Source: Tritrichomonas musculus (Eukaryota > Parabasalia > Tritrichomonadida > Tritrichomonadidae). From it: DNA of 64,000 bases. Both the position numbers and the translations under genes were made by a program. The stretch's first letter is position 1; each line of letters begins with the position of its first letter. The stretch covers positions 248,001-312,000 of the forward strand of contig JAPFFF010000028.1 of the NCBI GenBank assembly GCA_039105265.1, read 5' to 3'. This document shows, one piece after another, positions 19,015 through 29,570 of this stretch. Below the pieces are notes generated by a model. That model saw only the letters and a list, made by a program, of their open reading frames with translations, was not told the DNA's origin and made no database searches.

Positions 19015-20142
19015 GGTACAAATCTAGTACGTTTAGAAACCGCAAAATTATTTCACAAAATTTTTTATGAGACAAAACTTTCAAAAACAAATTGCATTAA
19101 AAAGTTAAAAATTGTAGAGATCTAGAAGATTTTACAAACTTAAATTAAATGTTCTTCCTAGTTAAGTCATATATTCATAAATAACCAACTAAAATGACAT
19201 CGAGTTGATCATTTTTTGTAAAATATATAATAATATCGACTAAAATAATATCAAATGCATAAAAAATAAATTAAAATGTATATGGTTCTATGATTAATTT
19301 ATTTTTTCCCTGATACAACACTTTTTCATATACAATTAATAATATTTATCTCGTTATGATGCTGTATCGATTTTTAAAAAAATAAATCAGTTTAGTTTTC
19401 TTATTTGTAAGTTAAATATAATCATTATTAGAGTAAATCATATTTCATTTCTTATATGATATTAAATAATATCTTGATATTTCAGAATAATAAGCCATTT
19501 TCTATTCCAAAACTTTTATATACTAGAGAAAAATGCTAATTGCTATTCCAATATGCATATTGCAACAAAATTTTGATTATTTCAAAAAATGTTACATTTT
19601 AAGCAAATAGATTGAAAATTGAGCTATTTCTCAAAAAAAGCTTTATTAATAAAAGTATTTTTATTCAAGAAATCATGAATTTTCAAAAAACTTTTACTTT
19701 GATGCAATTTGAAATATCAAAAAAATATAATTGCAAAGGAAAACTATCTTTTACTGTTAGTATTCTTTTTAAATGGCGATAACGAAGAAATTCTTGGATT
19801 TTTTTGATTCAAGGCGAGATATATCGGACTATTTAATTTAATCTGATTTTAATATGAAAATCTTGATTATTGATCGAACTTTGATATCAAATATAGTATT
19901 GTATATAGGATAACTTTGATAAATAGATTGATTACTGAAAAGAAAAGTATTTTTACTAATAGAAAAAAGAAGATAAAAATTAAATTTTAGAATATTAAAA
20001 AAAATTGGCCTATATTTTGGCAAAAAGTGGAATCTGACATTTTCATGCGTTTAAACAGAATTCATCGACTTTTTCTGGGGAGGCACTTCTCACAAATAAT
20101 AAACGGGTACCCTCTCAATATTAAACGTACTGGATTTGTACC
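19015..20142. mobile_element. Non-autonomous TTAA-flanked DNA element (1128 bp)
   Basis: The left end at 19015-19035 starts GGTACAAATC; the right end at 20122-20142 finishes GATTTGTACC. The two 21-base ends are inverted copies with one mismatch. Both are bordered directly on the outside by TTAA (19011-19014 and 20143-20146), as expected for a TTAA target duplication of the kind made by piggyBac-type transposases. The ends do not start with the piggyBac CCYT, so the superfamily is open. The interior is AT-rich and holds no transposase ORF. The right end lies about 80 bases before the ubiquitin-like gene and may contribute to its promoter. Confidence 0.6.
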
Positions 20143-20224
20143 TTAAGAATTCTATATATAAATTTTGACAGGCCCACATAAAAAAAGTTTTCAGGGCATT
20201 TTTTTTTCACACATCATTTTTAAA

Positions 20225-20848
20225 ATGTTTCAAATGTCATCAGCTCCAATAATAATTAAATTATGTGTTCCAAACAAAGAAATTAAAAGAATCCGTCTGT
20301 TGACAAGCCAAAAGATATCAATCATCAATATGATCAAAATTTTTGGTCCTAACAATAAAATGTTATTTATTTCAAAAGGAATAATTCTTCCGTATAATAA
20401 AAGTGTGGAAGAATGTAACATAAGAAACGGTGATTATATTTTTGGCCTAAAATTCAACGGGAAAGATTCACTTTTAGATGAAAAAATGTCATTTAATAAT
20501 TTCATTAGTATCCCAGATATTGTAAATGATATTCCACTAATTGGGCCAAATTTTGAAGTAAATTTAACTTCAATCAATACACTCTTATCAATATCACAAA
20601 ATCAAGAATCATTGAAAAGTAAGATTTATTTATTAAATAAATCGACATCAAAAGAAATTGCAAGATTACAGGATTTGAAAGCATTTAAAAGAGATGTCAG
20701 CTCAAAATATTGGAGAAAGAAATCATATCATTTAAAAAATGAAATTAAAATAAATAGTAATTCACAAGAAATGACAAATATCAATTATAATGCCCTAAAA
20801 GAGCCCTGTTGCGAAGCATTTCCTATTATTTTTAATAGAGATTGTTGA
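20225..20848 (+). CDS. Protein with ubiquitin-like N-terminal domain
   Basis: The 207-residue protein starts at the ATG at 20225; the ATG at 20234 (context TCAAATG) is also possible. Upstream in-frame codons lack an ATG. Residues about 6-75 have the ubiquitin-like beta-grasp pattern: a strand IIIKLCVPNKEIKRIRLL, a helix with SIINMIKIFG, KMLFISKGIILPYNKSVEECNIRNGDYIFGL. The last part matches the common 'L.y.GK.L.D..sL.d.gI.dGd.I' motif. There is no di-glycine C-terminus, so it is a fused domain, not a modifier. The C-terminal 120 residues are polar and unassigned. An initiator-like TCATTTTTA at 20214 lies just upstream. Confidence 0.55.
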   Translation: MFQMSSAPIIIKLCVPNKEIKRIRLLTSQKISIINMIKIFGPNNKMLFISKGIILPYNKSVEECNIRNGDYIFGLKFNGKDSLLDEKMSFNNFISIPDIVNDIPLIGPNFEVNLTSINTLLSISQNQESLKSKIYLLNKSTSKEIARLQDLKAFKRDVSSKYWRKKSYHLKNEIKINSNSQEMTNINYNALKEPCCEAFPIIFNRDC

Positions 20849-21020
20849 TAATAATATTTGTTTGCATAATTACTAAATAATTAAATAATTTTAAAAAAAA
20901 AAAATATACTTTAAAATTTGTTTATAGAATCAAATGAAAAATCTATATTTTGCACACTTTTTTTTTAATGATATGAATAATATCAAGAGTAAAAAAAATT
21001 GTAGCTTAAAATGATCATAA

Positions 21021-22598
21021 TTAGTCAATTCCTACGAAATGCAAATTAATTTGAGAAGGGAAACTAGAATTGCTTTTATTAATATTGCATTTTTTGAAAG
21101 CATTTTCACCAATTGAAACGACGGAAGGAGGAATTGACACTTTTGTCAATGATGAGCAGCCAAACAGAGCCATTTTTCCGATAGAATTCAAAGAAGAAGG
21201 TTTTTCAAAAAAGAATCTTTTCAAAGATGAGCATCCCTTGAATGCGTTCATGCAAATTGAAGTAACAGAAGAAGGAATTTTAATTTCTTCGAGAGACGAA
21301 CAATCTTCGAATGAATTCGGCTCAATTGACTTCAATGACGAAGAAGGAGAAAACGAAACCTGCCTTAGTAATGCGCACCCTTTAAATGAATTCCTTCCAA
21401 TAAATGTAACAGAAGAAGGAATTGTCAACTTGATCAATGAAGAGCACTCGTTGAAAGCATCATCACAAATTGACTTCATTGAAGAAGGAATCGAAATTTG
21501 TTCAAGCGAATAGCATTTAAAGAAGGCTTCATTTTCAATTGAAGTGGTGCAATTTGGAATTGTTAATTGCTTAAGTGAGTCGCATTTACAAAAAGTGCTC
21601 GCTTCAATTAGCTTCAAATTCGCAGGAAGATTTATTTCGGACAAAAGAGAGCATTCATTAAATGCAAAGGATCCAATTGACGTAACAGATGAAGGCGATT
21701 CAAATAGTACTTTTTCTAAGTATGAACAGCCGCTGAATGCATGTGACCCGATCGATGTAACAGAAGAAGGAATTGTGATTTCTTCCAGCGACGAGCATTC
21801 ATTGAATGAAAAGTCACCAATCGACGTTACTGATGAAGGAATGGAAATTCTGGTCAACGAATTGCATCGATTGAATGTGTTGTCGCCAATTGATGTAAAT
21901 AACGAAGATATCAGAATCTGTTTCAACGATTTGCATTCATAAAAAGCAGCCTCGCCAATTGTTGATACAGAAGAAGGAATCGTGATTTTGGTTAGCAATG
22001 TGCATTCAAAAAAGGCTCGACTTCCAATTGATGTCACAGAAGAAGGAATCGTTATCTGCTTCAATGAAGAGCAGCCATTAAAAGTGCTGTCGCCAATCGA
22101 TGTAACTGAAGGTGGAATTGTTATTCGTGTCAATGATGAGCATCTATTGAATGCATTGTCGCCAATTGAAGCTACAGAAGAAGGGATTTTGATGGTCTCT
22201 AAAGACGAGCATTTATTGAAAAAGAAGCTGCCAATCGCTGCCAGTTTGGAATGAATTGTGACATGCTTTAATGACGTGCATCCATTGAAGCAGCCGTCGC
22301 CAATTGAAATAACAGATGAAGGAATTGTTATTTCAACCAATTTCGAGCATCCGAAAAAGACTTTGTTGCCAATATAAGTTACAGATGATGGTATCGCTAT
22401 ATGGAACAATGATGAGCATTCACTAAAGGAGTTGTCTTTGATTGAATCAATCGACGAAGGCAGCTTAATTTGTTTCAAATTCGAACAATTTGAAAAGCAT
22501 TCTGAAACGAGTTCAAAACTTTCATCTGACATTAAAAGATTCAATATCTCGTCATTTTCTTTGATGGCAGCAATTCTTAATGGTGTGTTATAAAACAA
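21021..22598 (-). pseudogene. C-terminal part of a BspA-like LRR gene
   Basis: The frame of 525 codons has no ATG at its 5' end (first ATG at 22532). It starts with an ankyrin-like turn (NTPLRIAAIKENDEILNLLM) and continues with about 20 BspA-type repeats of 23 residues (SSVTSIGD.AF.GCSSL..ITIP). The ankyrin-like end is what should follow the DUF3447-like region of the upstream ORF 22647-23891, so both are best read as pieces of one gene. They are separated by a 50-base stretch of long A/T homopolymers that shifts the frame. Either the gene is broken there or the homopolymers are miscounted in the assembly. The repeats themselves show no decay. Confidence 0.75.
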
Positions 22599-22646
22599 AA
22601 TAATAAATTAAAATTTCATTAAAAAAAAAATTCATTTCAAATGTCA

Positions 22647-23891
22647 TTAAAAAAAAATTTTTTTTTGAATTTCAAAAATTTCATTAAATATTAAAACAGC
22701 TTTGCCTATTCTTGCATTTATATTAATCTTCCCTGTATTAAATAAAATTTTAGCAAGTGAAAAATAATCATATTCGCATGCATATCCGAAAACAGAAGTC
22801 TTAATCTCATCGATTTCATTAGGAAAGAAAAGAAAGTTGTAATAACGAAAACTATTGGAAACGATATTATCGTCAAAATCGTTTTCAAAATCAATCAATT
22901 CATAAATTTCATCGTTGGTATAATTATCATACAAAAAGTTATTGGCAATGTAATTGAAAATATGATTATGATGGCATTTGATCGATTCATTGATGCATTT
23001 TTCATATGACAATTCAGGCGGTTGAATGTCGTTTTCATCGAGAAGATGAATGACTTCGGCATTATCGCCGTGAATTGCATAAATCCACAATGTGTCTGAC
23101 AGTTCGATTTCGTTATTGTGTAAAAACTTGAAAATTTGATTTGACCCATAAAAAGTGGCATATTCAATTAAAGTTGGCCGTTTATTTTTCAATAAAAAAG
23201 GGTTCGTCTCAAAAATTGAAGGAATAACATAATTTTCAATTGAATAGTCTTTTTGATTGATGTAAACAATGAACTCTTCAATTGAATCATTTTGAATCAA
23301 TTTGTATATATAACCGTCATTTTGTCCGTTTTTTCTTTTTTCATTGAATTCGTCTATTTCTTCATCTGGAATTTTAAGTATAAGATCATAAACATCTTCA
23401 ATGTCTTCAGTTAATTCTTCAGTTTTTGATTTGTTTTTCATTTCACTTTTGATGAATGACTTCACTTCTGGTAAAAAATATTCAATATATTTTTCTGAAC
23501 GATATTTCTCTTCAAGCATTCTGTTAAATATCGATTTGTCAATTGTTATTATTTTCTCTTCTATAAGAAATAATAAAATTCTTTTGTTTCTTTTGAAAAT
23601 TTTGAAGATTTCCCAATTTGAATAGAACTTTTTCATTTCGTCTTTGAAATTTGTTAAAATTTTCTCGATTTTAGTGAAAAAATGAGGTTGCTGATGGTGA
23701 TTATTCGCGATTTTGGTTATTAAATAAAGTAGTGTTTTCAAGTCATGTTGATTTTCCTGTATTTTTTGATCAGTAATAATTTCTAATATATTCTCATAGT
23801 TTTCTTCTTTGTCATCTTCGTTCTCTATAAAATCAAGAAGCCTCTGCTGGATTGTTTTCATATTTTCTATATACTCTTTAGCATTCATCAT
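22647..23891 (-). CDS. N-terminal part of a BspA-like gene: DUF3447/ankyrin-like region
   Basis: The 414-residue frame parallels the first 330 residues of the protein at 7465-11157. A helical charged N-terminus (ENMKTIQQRLLDFIENEDDKEE) matches TQEIQHLLLGFIEDSDTEDL. Then come PTLIEYATFYGSNQIFKFL, LWIYAIHGDNAEVIHLLDEN and ESIKCHHNHIFNYIANNFL, all DUF3447/ankyrin-like units. The frame runs into an A/T homopolymer and stops at 22647 with a low-complexity tail. The missing LRR part lies directly downstream in another frame. If the break is real, the product is a short ankyrin-like protein without repeats. If it is an assembly artefact, the gene spans 21021-23891 and is a normal member of the family. 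Confidence 0.75.
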   Translation of the reverse strand: MMNAKEYIENMKTIQQRLLDFIENEDDKEENYENILEIITDQKIQENQHDLKTLLYLITKIANNHHQQPHFFTKIEKILTNFKDEMKKFYSNWEIFKIFKRNKRILLFLIEEKIITIDKSIFNRMLEEKYRSEKYIEYFLPEVKSFIKSEMKNKSKTEELTEDIEDVYDLILKIPDEEIDEFNEKRKNGQNDGYIYKLIQNDSIEEFIVYINQKDYSIENYVIPSIFETNPFLLKNKRPTLIEYATFYGSNQIFKFLHNNEIELSDTLWIYAIHGDNAEVIHLLDENDIQPPELSYEKCINESIKCHHNHIFNYIANNFLYDNYTNDEIYELIDFENDFDDNIVSNSFRYYNFLFFPNEIDEIKTSVFGYACEYDYFSLAKILFNTGKININARIGKAVLIFNEIFEIQKKIFF

Positions 23892-25471
23892 AAATTTGCA
23901 TAAATCCTTTTACTAAATGTTCTTAGAAAAAACTTGTAAACCATTGAAAAAAGAAAGAGGAAGTAATAGCTCTTTTTATATAAAATTACATACAATATGA
24001 AGCTGTTTATAACTTAATAAGGAAACAATAAAATGTTTTCAAATTTGATATATTTGATGTTCTATTGATAATGAGTTTAATTACATCATCTATTTTCTAT
24101 TTCTCTACTTTTAGATAAAATTTTATTTTATCTAAAAGTATTTCCAAAAAATGATATTTTAAAAAAATCATGGCTTGTATATCTTCCTATTAATGCAAAC
24201 TTCTATATTATTGAATGATTGTTTGATGATAGAATTGTTATAAAACAACTCTCAATTCAAAATTTGTCTATTAGATACTAATATGGTGGCAATATAATAA
24301 ATAAAAACTCCATGGCAATTAAAAATATTAAAATATTTTAGAATTATCAGAAGAATCCAAGATATCATTAAAAAGATTTGTTATATTTTATAATTCAAAT
24401 TTGATAAAAGAAAAAATACTTTTTATTTTATTCATTCTTTAGTTACCCTTCCCGCCCTACAAGTGAGAATACGTTTTATTTATTTCGTACGTTAAATATA
24501 CGTTTTTCTTTAATCTCAATTTCTTCTCAATTTTGATAGGAGCTTAACGATAATAAATTAATATTCAAAATATCTCAAAAAATCAATTATTAATTCTATA
24601 TTTAAAGCATGTTATTATTTTATTATATAAATTATTTTAATGATATAAGAAAATAAAGAAAAAATAAGAGGTTGAAAAAAAATAATTTTTAATATTTTAT
24701 TGTTAGAAAATGTTTTGGGATTTATGACAGTCCATTTAATAGTACGGGAAGTATAAGCGTTAATATTATTTTATCTATTTGGATTGGATTTTTATCCATT
24801 GAAAATCATCATTATTGATTGGTAAATATTATTAGACTGTTTAACTATTTGCTAATGGCATGCGACAAATTGAAAAGGTCATATGATATGAATTTAATTT
24901 GTTCATATAATATTTTAAAATTTAAGAAAAAATTAAAAAATATTTGCATATTTGCAAATTTTTAAAAGATTGGAAGGTTTTCGTAAAATTTAACATAACG
25001 TATGATATTAACATCTAGATAAAGGTTTTAATTACCAAATAATAAAAGATCAATGACTTTTTTTATAAATGGTTTGTAACAATTTGAATAAAACTTTGTC
25101 AAAACAAACGAATAAGCGAGAAATTTGATTTATTTGGCATGAGATAAATTGATTTTAATGAGTTAAATGCAAAAAAATAAGTTTGTAAAAAACAAATAAT
25201 AAGCAATAGGTGAGGAAAAAGTATAAAGATGATAATAAGTTCAAAATGAGTCATAAAAGCTAAAAAATGGAGTAATAACAACTGTTCATGATTAAAAAAG
25301 ATATAAAATCTTGAAATATAATTGAAAATATCTTCTTAAGGGGGGATTAAAAAAGAGAAAAAAAAAACTTGGAAATTATTAATAAAGAATGTATCTTTAA
25401 AAAATATACCATAAAAAAGGTTAACAAACCAAAATAAATGAAAAATACTTATCATCCTAAAATCTGCCCAT
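23892..25471. other. AT-rich spacer, no gene recognised
   Basis: The sequence is A/T-rich throughout apart from a short GC-containing patch near 24445-24510 (CCCTTCCCGCCCTACAAG). Six-frame reading gives no family-like peptide. An 11-base match to the Polinton terminal repeat (CTTAAGGGGGG) lies near 25336 and is too short to interpret. Confidence 0.45.
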
Positions 25472-25765
25472 TTAGAAATTTGTAAAAGGTTCCAAATAGT
25501 GTTCTTTGAACATAATCAAGTTGATTTCTCTTTTATAGTCAACAGCCCAGGCTATCTTTTTATTGTTAATTCTTGTTTCATACGTGTATTTCTCTGGTTG
25601 TTCAACAACTCGAATGATACTATAATTGCACTTGAACTTTTTAGCTACCTCTTCTATCTTGTTATTGGGTATATTTCTTGTTTGAACAAAAAAGCGAAGG
25701 CCATCTATTTCATCATCAGTGAACACACCTGATTGGAAGCAAGCATATAAAAAACAATTATACAA
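25472..25765 (-). pseudogene. Fossil fragment of a Maverick polymerase-associated domain
   Basis: The roughly 97-residue frame (CFLYACFQSGVFTDDEID, then R.IPNNKIEEVAKKFKC, then FKEHYLEPF) matches the segment DNCFVYACIQSGVFTKDEID ... RSVPINMILKIASEMKC ... YKDHFM in the N-terminal half of the polymerase of the adjacent Polinton (complement of 45,230-45,520). It is clearly diverged from that copy, so it comes from an older related element or a relative of this domain. It lies just outside the left end of the young element. It is a broken relic. Confidence 0.65.
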
Positions 25766-25774
25766 AAGAAGTTT

Positions 25775-26049
25775 ATGTCCGAATACTTTAAAGACAAAAC
25801 AGATTTTCTTGATTCTTTAGTTCATTATGAATTAACAGAAGAAAGCAAAGAGCTCTGGCACCTTGATAATCAAATAGAAAAATTGGGAAAAGATATCTCA
25901 CGGTCACTACATATATCTTCTCAAGAAGATAAAAATTTCTAGTTTCGAATTAAGTCCAAAAGCCAAAATACCAGAGAGCCTCAATCTCGATCCAAGATTC
26001 TTAGCATTCTATAAATCTCTCAGAAAAGATAATTATTATGTCAATGAGC
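25775..26049 (+). other. Coding-like sequence at the Polinton insertion site (left flank)
   Basis: An ATG at 25775 opens a frame (MSEYFKDKTDFLDSLVHYEL) of 56 codons. A second coding-like frame (FELSPKAKIPESLNLDPRFL) runs right up to the target duplication at 26050-26054. The right flank beyond 47743 continues coding-like sequence in the corresponding phase. The Polinton therefore seems to have landed inside an unidentified gene or older element. I recognise no family. Confidence 0.4.
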
Positions 26050-26054
26050 TCAGA

Positions 26055-26325
26055 AGTAGATACCCTAAGGGTGGCGTCTGATACTACGTATCATCTGCCC
26101 CCCTTAAGATGAAACTCCATACCTATTGACATTTCTAGATCATAGCACTTTCAATGTGAAACCTCATGTCAAAACTTAACACGTCACCTCACGTTAAACT
26201 CATGTCATCACCTCATGTCACCACCTCATGTCACCACCTCATGTCATCACCTCATGTCATCACCTCATGTCACACGCCACATATCACGTCACACAACGGT
26301 TCACATAACGTGGTTCAACTGTAAA
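26055..26325 (+). repeat. Left terminal inverted repeat of the Polinton
   Basis: It is 271 bp, matching the reverse complement of 47468-47738 with one mismatch and no gap. It contains two short palindromes near the tip (ACCCTAAGGGT and GATACTACGTATC) and, at about 26199-26275, six tandem copies of a 13-bp unit CCTCATGTCATCA with C/T variation. Confidence 0.95.
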
Positions 26326-26343
26326 GTGTTTAAGTAACATCAA

Positions 26344-27564
26344 ATGACATATCGAAGAGATGCTCCACCAAATGAATCAATACCACTACCTATTGAAACA
26401 GTATATAATTCAGCTAATGATTCACTATCATGTATAATAAATGGTAATGAATGTTACTTTACTAATGGTTCTAATCATTTTAATCGTATATATTTTAAGT
26501 ATCCACCTGAATGGCTTACATCTGATGTAGGTGAGAAGATTATTGGTGTACGTAACATGAAAATCACTGTTAGACAATCCGCTGAATTAAACTTCACACT
26601 ATACATTCGTAAATATAGAAAGGATAAATTCGATGATATAGCCAGTATGAAGTACCCACATGAGAACCCTAATATTCTTAGTGATGAACAGATACAAGAC
26701 GTGGTTGACAGTATGGATAGAGATGATTGTAAAGTGTTCAAGATTGAATATTGTCATGATGTATTTGATAAAATAGATGATTTTATTGCAGATTTAATCA
26801 ATACAATTAACAATGAAAGCACATATGATAAACTTTACAGTGATATAATCTCAGCAACCAATGATGATAATGAAGATGAGAATGAATTTAAAGCTAGACA
26901 GATTGAAGCAATCGAACAGTTGAATAAAGATAAGGATGATTATTATCTCATGTGTTTACGCAATGATATACCATTCCATCTCAACGTTGATACTGATGTA
27001 CAAATAGTTAAAGACATAGATAAAACAACAATGTTAATTTTCGCTGGTAAAAATCCTGAATACTACATTGATTTCATGATGACAAATAGCAATGATGATG
27101 CTACATATAAAAAGCTCTATGAATGGGATAATGATAATGATGAACCAATGTATTTTGTCAAATTGCAACAAGATGAACTTGATTTTACTTACCACGATGA
27201 TGGTACACCAAATGATAGGTTCGATTTTGATACAGCGTGTTATTTTGATCTTGATGATGATGACCGTGTTGATTTATATGATAAAATTAAGTTTCATCGA
27301 GAATTATCATTCGAAAATGTAATGTTAACCCCTCAATGTGAAGTAGCTGCATCATTTGCCAGTCAATCTAATCACAACCTCATTGGTAGAACCAACGAAA
27401 TGTATACACCAATTAAATACTATAAGTTGAATGACAATGATGATAAATTCTGGATTGACTTTTATGATAGAAATGAGATTACTGTTCCAGTTTCATTTAA
27501 TGATCATCTTGTATTTACAATCGATATGGTATTCTTACAGAATCGTAAGTTAATATATACTTAA
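26344..27564 (+). CDS. Polinton protein of unknown function (leftmost gene)
   Basis: The 406-residue acidic protein is rich in Asp/Asn. It starts 19 bases inside the left terminal repeat, in the context TCAAATG shared by the other plus-strand genes. The N-terminus alternates short strands (SLSCIINGNECYFTNG, IYFKYPPEWL) and the C-terminus ends in a hydrophobic beta-rich piece (FNDHLVFTIDMVFLQNRK), which would suit a jelly-roll or other virion protein. The middle third is helical and charged. I recognise no named family. Its place at the end of the element and its beta-rich ends make a structural virion role possible, but this is only inference. Confidence 0.6.
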   Translation: MTYRRDAPPNESIPLPIETVYNSANDSLSCIINGNECYFTNGSNHFNRIYFKYPPEWLTSDVGEKIIGVRNMKITVRQSAELNFTLYIRKYRKDKFDDIASMKYPHENPNILSDEQIQDVVDSMDRDDCKVFKIEYCHDVFDKIDDFIADLINTINNESTYDKLYSDIISATNDDNEDENEFKARQIEAIEQLNKDKDDYYLMCLRNDIPFHLNVDTDVQIVKDIDKTTMLIFAGKNPEYYIDFMMTNSNDDATYKKLYEWDNDNDEPMYFVKLQQDELDFTYHDDGTPNDRFDFDTACYFDLDDDDRVDLYDKIKFHRELSFENVMLTPQCEVAASFASQSNHNLIGRTNEMYTPIKYYKLNDNDDKFWIDFYDRNEITVPVSFNDHLVFTIDMVFLQNRKLIYT

Positions 27565-27590
27565 TAACATTTTTACTTTGCATTGATCAA

Positions 27591-28688
27591 ATGAGTAGAG
27601 TCAAATTCAATACCATTGATGAAGTCTATGCTAAGTACCCCACCAAGTCCCTACCTAAATTCAAACGCATAGCTAATCGTTATGGTTTCACTGATGATGA
27701 AGCTAAACACTATCTCAACACAATGGTTGTACACGATCAACGTAAGCCCAAACCTAAGTTCATGCATATATATTCGAAGCTACCACATGCATTTCAAATG
27801 GACACGTTCATTGATCATAAAGCAGCAGGCCAACCTAACTACTTAATACTAATCAACATCAACACACGTAAAGCATATGCTTATATGATACATGGTAAGG
27901 GTGCTAATGAAATACACAGAGCACTTAATGAGTTCATCAAAGTCGAACCTCAATGCAAAGCCATTATGTCAGATGAGGATGCTGCTTATTTATCAAACAC
28001 AGTGCTTGACTTCATGCAACAACATAACATCATATATACAACCACAACCGATAACGATCATAACAAGCTTGGCATTATCAACCGCTTCATGAGAACGATA
28101 CGTGATATGCGATTCAATCAACCAAAGCTAAGTGTACTACAGATAGTTGACTCATACAATGACATGCCACATGGTTCACTACATAACAAGTCACCCAATG
28201 ATATCACTCAAGATGACGAGTTAACATACATACATGAGATGCAACATCAAGTTAATCCATATGATTTCAAACCAGGTGACAGAGTTAGGATAGTGTTTGA
28301 TGCAAATCCATTCGTTAAACATCGTTCGAACCTATCTAAAGTTGCATACATAGTTGATTCTAATGATGGTAACCAATTCTTGATACGATCTACAGATGGA
28401 TCTGTCAATACAATGCCAGGTTACAAACTCGTTAAAGCAGCTAGCAACATTCCATTAGCAACCACACTTGATGATGGCAAACGTGGTGTGGTTAAATCAA
28501 TCACATCATATAACAAATCAAAAGACACATACCATATCATATATGATCTAGGCAATGGTTCAACAATGAAAGACACTATCCCATCTAAGAACATGCGTGA
28601 AGGTCACCCAACTAAGCTCTCAACAATGGAACGACAGTACTGGCTTAAACGTAAGACCATACCAGATCACATTAAGAAGTTCATCTAA
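27591..28688 (+). CDS. Polinton integrase (retroviral-like rve family)
   Basis: The 365-residue protein starts at ATG 27591 (TCAAATG context). A short N-terminal helical region precedes an RNase-H-fold rve core at about residues 55-205: HAFQMDTFIDH carries the first catalytic Asp, IMSDEDAAYLSNTVLDFM the second, and a helix with HNKLGIINRFMRTIRD follows. SYNDMPHGSLHNKSPNDI is the typical 'N...H..L...P' end of the integrase core. Residues about 225-290 (FKPGDRVRIVFD... SKVAYIVDSNDGNQFLIRS) form a small SH3/chromo-like barrel. It should cut and join the element ends at a staggered site, giving the short target duplication. It is closely followed by the ATPase gene. Confidence 0.9.
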   Translation: MSRVKFNTIDEVYAKYPTKSLPKFKRIANRYGFTDDEAKHYLNTMVVHDQRKPKPKFMHIYSKLPHAFQMDTFIDHKAAGQPNYLILININTRKAYAYMIHGKGANEIHRALNEFIKVEPQCKAIMSDEDAAYLSNTVLDFMQQHNIIYTTTTDNDHNKLGIINRFMRTIRDMRFNQPKLSVLQIVDSYNDMPHGSLHNKSPNDITQDDELTYIHEMQHQVNPYDFKPGDRVRIVFDANPFVKHRSNLSKVAYIVDSNDGNQFLIRSTDGSVNTMPGYKLVKAASNIPLATTLDDGKRGVVKSITSYNKSKDTYHIIYDLGNGSTMKDTIPSKNMREGHPTKLSTMERQYWLKRKTIPDHIKKFI

Positions 28689-28694
28689 TATCAA

Positions 28695-29558
28695 ATGAGT
28701 CAACATAAAAACGTTATGAATGAAGTTAAACATCTTATTCAAGAGTCGTTACGTAAAAACCAACGTGATATTGAGATGGCATTGATTAAACCACTAAGTG
28801 AAGAGTATCCATTCTCATCAAATGGTATCTACTTTTTAATTGGTAAGATGGGCGCTGGTAAATCATTCTGGATATGGTCACACATCATGATAACTGAACG
28901 ACTATTTGCTAAGCCATACTATAGTAAGATCATCTTCTGTTCAACGTCGGGCAAACTTGATAAGACAGCTGAAGTACTATCCAAAAACGTTAAGACACCC
29001 ATTGAATACATCAAAGAAGAACATCTATTGCCATATCTCAAGCGTCATCTCAAACGCAAACTCAAGTACTACGCTATGGTTAAACATGTGTTATCAAAAA
29101 TGGTTGACACCAATGAGGAGATGGCAAGAATCATTTCAAAGCATTCATTAAGTGAGATTGAAGATAGGATTGCATACATAGCAAATAAGCTAGTTAAATA
29201 TCAAACAGCTTCATACCCATACAACACATTACTAGTACTTGATGATGCAGCTGGATCACCACTACTTAAGAATGGCAACAGTGAACTATGTCGTTTACTA
29301 ACTAAGACACGTCACTACAACTTAACCTGTATCATAGCAGTGCAAACACTTCGATTCGTTCATCTCAACGTTAAACGTTTAGCTACTGACATCATATGCT
29401 ATAGTGGCTTCAGTAAAGAGGATTTCACATCAATGCTACAGCAAACACCTAACAATCTTGACATTAAATCAACTACAGAAGCATACCTCAATCATAAAGG
29501 CCAACACGATAAATTCATAATCAATATCACATCCAATCAATCACACTTTGAAGTTTAA
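28695..29558 (+). CDS. Genome-packaging ATPase (A32/FtsK-HerA type)
   Basis: The 287-residue P-loop ATPase has Walker A (IGKMGAGKSFW) at about residues 50-60. Walker B is at about 175-185 (NTLLVLDDAAGS), followed by a long helical insert and the sensor-like LTKTRHYNLTCIIAVQTLRFV. This arrangement is that of the DNA-packaging ATPases of Polintons and nucleocytoplasmic viruses. The protein is expected to pump element DNA into capsids. It starts seven bases after the integrase stop in a TCAAATG context and belongs to the left plus-strand gene block with integrase and capsid genes. Confidence 0.88.
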   Translation: MSQHKNVMNEVKHLIQESLRKNQRDIEMALIKPLSEEYPFSSNGIYFLIGKMGAGKSFWIWSHIMITERLFAKPYYSKIIFCSTSGKLDKTAEVLSKNVKTPIEYIKEEHLLPYLKRHLKRKLKYYAMVKHVLSKMVDTNEEMARIISKHSLSEIEDRIAYIANKLVKYQTASYPYNTLLVLDDAAGSPLLKNGNSELCRLLTKTRHYNLTCIIAVQTLRFVHLNVKRLATDIICYSGFSKEDFTSMLQQTPNNLDIKSTTEAYLNHKGQHDKFIINITSNQSHFEV

Positions 29559-29570
29559 TGAATTACAAAC

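Noticed and set aside
21070-22254. Plus-strand ORFs inside the BspA-like LRR gene (also 8000-9994)
   Set aside because: They mirror the regular 69-bp LRR repeats on the minus strand and have no family content of their own.
25325-25346. CTTAAGGGGGG match to the Polinton end sequence near 25336
   Set aside because: Eleven bases of simple purine-rich sequence are not enough, and the position does not fit an older element's order.
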